A stretch of 64,000 nucleotides of DNA from CAZSNT01 sp964607765 (GTDB lineage: Bacteria; Verrucomicrobiota; Lentisphaeria; Oligosphaerales; JABHEG01): NCBI GenBank assembly GCA_964607765.1, contig CAZSNT010000015.1:28064-92063 (forward strand), read 5' to 3'. Positions 61,834-64,000 of this stretch are shown here, in pieces. A model generated the notes under the pieces. The model saw only the letters and a list, made by a program, of their open reading frames with translations. It ran no database searches and was not told the origin of the DNA. Each line of letters opens with the position of its first letter. Position 1 is the first letter of the stretch. A program made the position numbers and the translations under genes.

Positions 61834-63761
61834 CAGTGCAGCATGACCTGCCCACCGGTAACGGGGATGGCCTGTCCGGTCTCGTAGTCCTGCTCGGCGA
61901 TGTAGAGGATCGCCTTGACCACGTCTTCAGGCGTACAGCCGCGGCCCATCGGTACTTTCTCCTCGTAGGCGCGACGGACGTCCTCGATCGTCTGAGCGCC
62001 CGGAACCTTGTCGGCGCGCAGGTACTGCACGAACAGCCCGCGTTCCGGGTCGCTCCAGAGCGGCCCGTCAAAGAAGTTGCCGGGACAGATGCTGTTCACT
62101 TTGATCTTGTCATCGACGAGCTCTTTGGCAAAGCTCTGGGTCAAACCGATCGTGCCGAACTTGGAGCCGGCATAGGCCCCGTTGCGGTTGCTGCCTTCCA
62201 GGCCGCTCTTGGAGTTGATCTGCACGATGTCCGTCCACGGGCCTGGGCCGGCCGCGTTCTGCACGGCCATGACCTGGGCCACGTACTTGGCGCACAGGAA
62301 GTACCCCGTGTAGTTGACGTTGGTCACGAAGTCCCAGTCCTTCAGCGCCATGCTCTTGACCGAGCCTGCACGCAGTACGCCTGCATTGGCCACCAGCAGG
62401 TCAATGCCGCCGTAGGCGCAGACCACTTCCTCGACCATCGCGGCAACGGATGCTTCGTCGGCGATGTTGACAGCGACCGCGGAGGCACGGAACGGGCCGA
62501 ACTCTGAATTGATGCCGTCCGCTGCGGCCTGTGCTCCCTCCAGGTTCATGTCGGCCAGCACAACCGTGCCGCCGGCCGCGGCGAGGCCGCGAGCAATGCC
62601 GAGACCGAATCCCTGCGCACCACCGGTGACGACGCACACCTGACCGCTCATTCTGGTACTGCCGGTCTCCGCGGCGCGAGCGATCTTCTTGCGGTATGAC
62701 TCCACCTCCCAGTTCTCGATGAATCCGTAGTCGTCCTCCTCCAGGATCTTCGGGCCGCCGAAGGCCGCGGTGAGCTGCGCTACCAGCGCGGCATCCTCCG
62801 CGGCAATCATCGTGTCATGCGCGGCCTTCGGGGAAGAGTCTACGGCGAACACGGCCGTGTCTGCGCAGGCAACCACTTTCGGCAGGTATCCGCGTTCGGC
62901 CTGAAAACCCTCGACGGCTGCGGCTGCTTCAGGTTCGTCCGGGCCCAAGACCAACGGGAACGAACGGGCGTAGACAATGTGGTCCGGGGAGAGCGGCCCG
63001 GTAGCCGGCTCGAAATAGCCGGAAGCCGCCAGGGCCGGGCGTTGGCCTTCGTTGAGCAACAGGCCCCGGAGAGTGGGAGCGCGTGCCGCTGCCGCCGCTG
63101 GATCCAGATCGCGCGTCTGCAGCGTGATGGGCACTTCCGCCTGTTCGTACTGCTCCCGCAACACTGCCATCATGCCCGTGTAAAGGGCTTTGATTTCCGC
63201 TGCGGAGTCCGCACCCACGAAAACGCCATGGTTCTCGAGAAATGTCACGTTAGGCTGGCGCCCTGACCGTGCCGCGGCGGCGGTGAGCCGTTCCCGGGCC
63301 ACGGTGGACAAGGTGAAGCCGGGCTTGACGAACTCGATCCACAGCGCGTCGGGAAACAACCGGCGACAAGCGTCTTCCCCGTCGCGTGCGCAGGTCATTC
63401 CGTTTACGAAAGCAGGGTGCAGGTGGAACACGTAACGATAGTCGATGATCTCATGCAGCGGCGCCTCCACTGAAGGGCGGCCTGCACCGTAGGGGCGGAC
63501 GGCGCTCAGCATGAGGTCCTTGACCGCCGCCTCGCGGCCCCACAAGTCATCCGGCAGGCTCTCGCTGAAAACACGGCGCAGAGCCGCACGGTCCACCGCG
63601 AGGAACTGCTCCGCCTGAATCTCGGCCAGCGTGACGCCGCTGGGCTTGATGAACAGTGTCTTGTCAGTCTTGAATGACGTGTTCCCACCGCCAAGGAAGA
63701 TATAGTCGAGGTCCGCGCCGAACTCGCGCGACAGTGTTGCCAGATCGGTCAGTTCCTGCAT
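61833..63761 (-). CDS. Bifunctional class II aldolase / short-chain dehydrogenase
   Basis: A 642-residue fusion. The N-terminal ~380 residues are a class II (AraD/FucA-like) aldolase domain with LGGGNTSFK, metal-site histidines in HLHPAFVNG, and the LENHGVFVG segment. The C-terminal ~260 residues form an SDR: GGAQGFGLGIARGL (NAD site), NAG, the catalytic serine region INSKSGLEG, and the YxxxK pair in YAGSKFG. This RhaD/SDR architecture is known from non-phosphorylated or alternative L-rhamnose/fucose-type deoxysugar pathways. It is the first gene of the operon with the epimerase and the lyase, all overlapping by 1-4 bp. The substrate is inferred. Confidence 0.9.
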   Translation of the reverse strand: MQELTDLATLSREFGADLDYIFLGGGNTSFKTDKTLFIKPSGVTLAEIQAEQFLAVDRAALRRVFSESLPDDLWGREAAVKDLMLSAVRPYGAGRPSVEAPLHEIIDYRYVFHLHPAFVNGMTCARDGEDACRRLFPDALWIEFVKPGFTLSTVARERLTAAAARSGRQPNVTFLENHGVFVGADSAAEIKALYTGMMAVLREQYEQAEVPITLQTRDLDPAAAAARAPTLRGLLLNEGQRPALAASGYFEPATGPLSPDHIVYARSFPLVLGPDEPEAAAAVEGFQAERGYLPKVVACADTAVFAVDSSPKAAHDTMIAAEDAALVAQLTAAFGGPKILEEDDYGFIENWEVESYRKKIARAAETGSTRMSGQVCVVTGGAQGFGLGIARGLAAAGGTVVLADMNLEGAQAAADGINSEFGPFRASAVAVNIADEASVAAMVEEVVCAYGGIDLLVANAGVLRAGSVKSMALKDWDFVTNVNYTGYFLCAKYVAQVMAVQNAAGPGPWTDIVQINSKSGLEGSNRNGAYAGSKFGTIGLTQSFAKELVDDKIKVNSICPGNFFDGPLWSDPERGLFVQYLRADKVPGAQTIEDVRRAYEEKVPMGRGCTPEDVVKAILYIAEQDYETGQAIPVTGGQVMLH

Positions 63762-63956
63762 TGCCGTTTGCTTTCCCTAGTTAGTGCTGTCAATCACTCG
63801 TCTCTTCTCCCGTGCCCATGTCCGCGCCCATGCCCGAAACGGGCGGGGCGGATTGGGACACGGAGACGAGGGCGGCATCCACATGGCTGCCGCAGCTCAA
63901 AACGTAATCCATCACGGGGGATTTGCCACGCAGGCAGCATCTGGCCGGTAACGCGC

Positions 63957-64000
63957 CAGTTACGTGAGGCAGCCCCCGTAGCCCGGCTCTCCCGAGCCGG
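63957..64000. repeat. Partial copy of the nested palindromic element at window end
   Basis: CAGTTACGTGAGGC (63957-63970), followed by CCCCGTAGCCCGG and the palindrome CTC-TCCC-GAG, matches the left arm of the element at 45111-45253, with a shorter spacer after the terminal repeat. The window stops inside the element, in the gap upstream of the aldolase/SDR gene. Confidence 0.88.

Overview
The window is high-GC bacterial DNA packed with protein genes on both strands. No rRNA or tRNA gene was recognised. Several traits point to the PVC group, most likely Lentisphaerota or Kiritimatiellota: a DUF1559-like pseudopilin with the FTLIELLVVIAIIALLAGML leader, a PilM-PilN fusion beside a lipoprotein-type secretin, RNase Y, a sulfatase, an alpha-2-macroglobulin/TPR protein, and surface proteins ending in SADYxGNWxIS dockerin-like repeats. 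This placement is inferred from gene content; no phylogenetic marker was tested.

Layout. 1-9.7 kb: the 3' part of a very large alpha-2-macroglobulin/TPR/secretin-N-like protein, a Gfo/Idh/MocA oxidoreductase, a minus-strand group (small Cys protein, FMN reductase, hybrid histidine kinase), then proB and a phosphohexomutase. 9.7-17.1 kb: UDP-glucuronate epimerase-like gene, an 88-bp direct repeat, a GT39-like glycosyltransferase, a candidate structured RNA, 5-formyl-THF cyclo-ligase, RNase Y, a DUF1570-like peptidase and a small lipoprotein. 17.1-34.4 kb: an envelope region with a Calx-beta/dockerin-like protein, a 3303-residue giant repeat protein, an outer-membrane barrel and a PD40-propeller protein. 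34.5-42.9 kb (minus strand): a compact type II secretion/type IV pilus-like cluster (secretin, PilM-PilN fusion, PilO-like, PilP/GspC-like, GspE/PilB) preceded by a pseudopilin. No inner-membrane platform protein (GspF/PilC) or prepilin peptidase lies in the window.

43.3-54.5 kb: a sodium/solute symporter, a REPIN/MITE-like palindromic element, a four-gene exopolysaccharide-like set (SGNH-like protein, processive GT2, polytopic membrane protein, coiled-coil protein), then zinc-ribbon, PTS IIA, RluA and sulfatase genes. 54.5-63.8 kb (all minus strand): a VapBC-type toxin-antitoxin pair with a clear promoter/operator, argB, an ABC exporter, an ArgE/DapE-type deacylase, and a tightly overlapping catabolic trio (DHDPS-family lyase, NAD-dependent epimerase, bifunctional class II aldolase/SDR). 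A second partial copy of the palindromic element ends the window.

The most striking non-coding signals are repeats. Several unrelated 7-bp (heptamer) tandem arrays occur between genes and inside two reading frames. There is also the 88-bp direct repeat and the nested palindrome. The most system-like protein locus is the envelope region: two neighbouring proteins share an LPxGWT beta domain, one of them carries dockerin-like repeats, and both lie upstream of an outer-membrane barrel.
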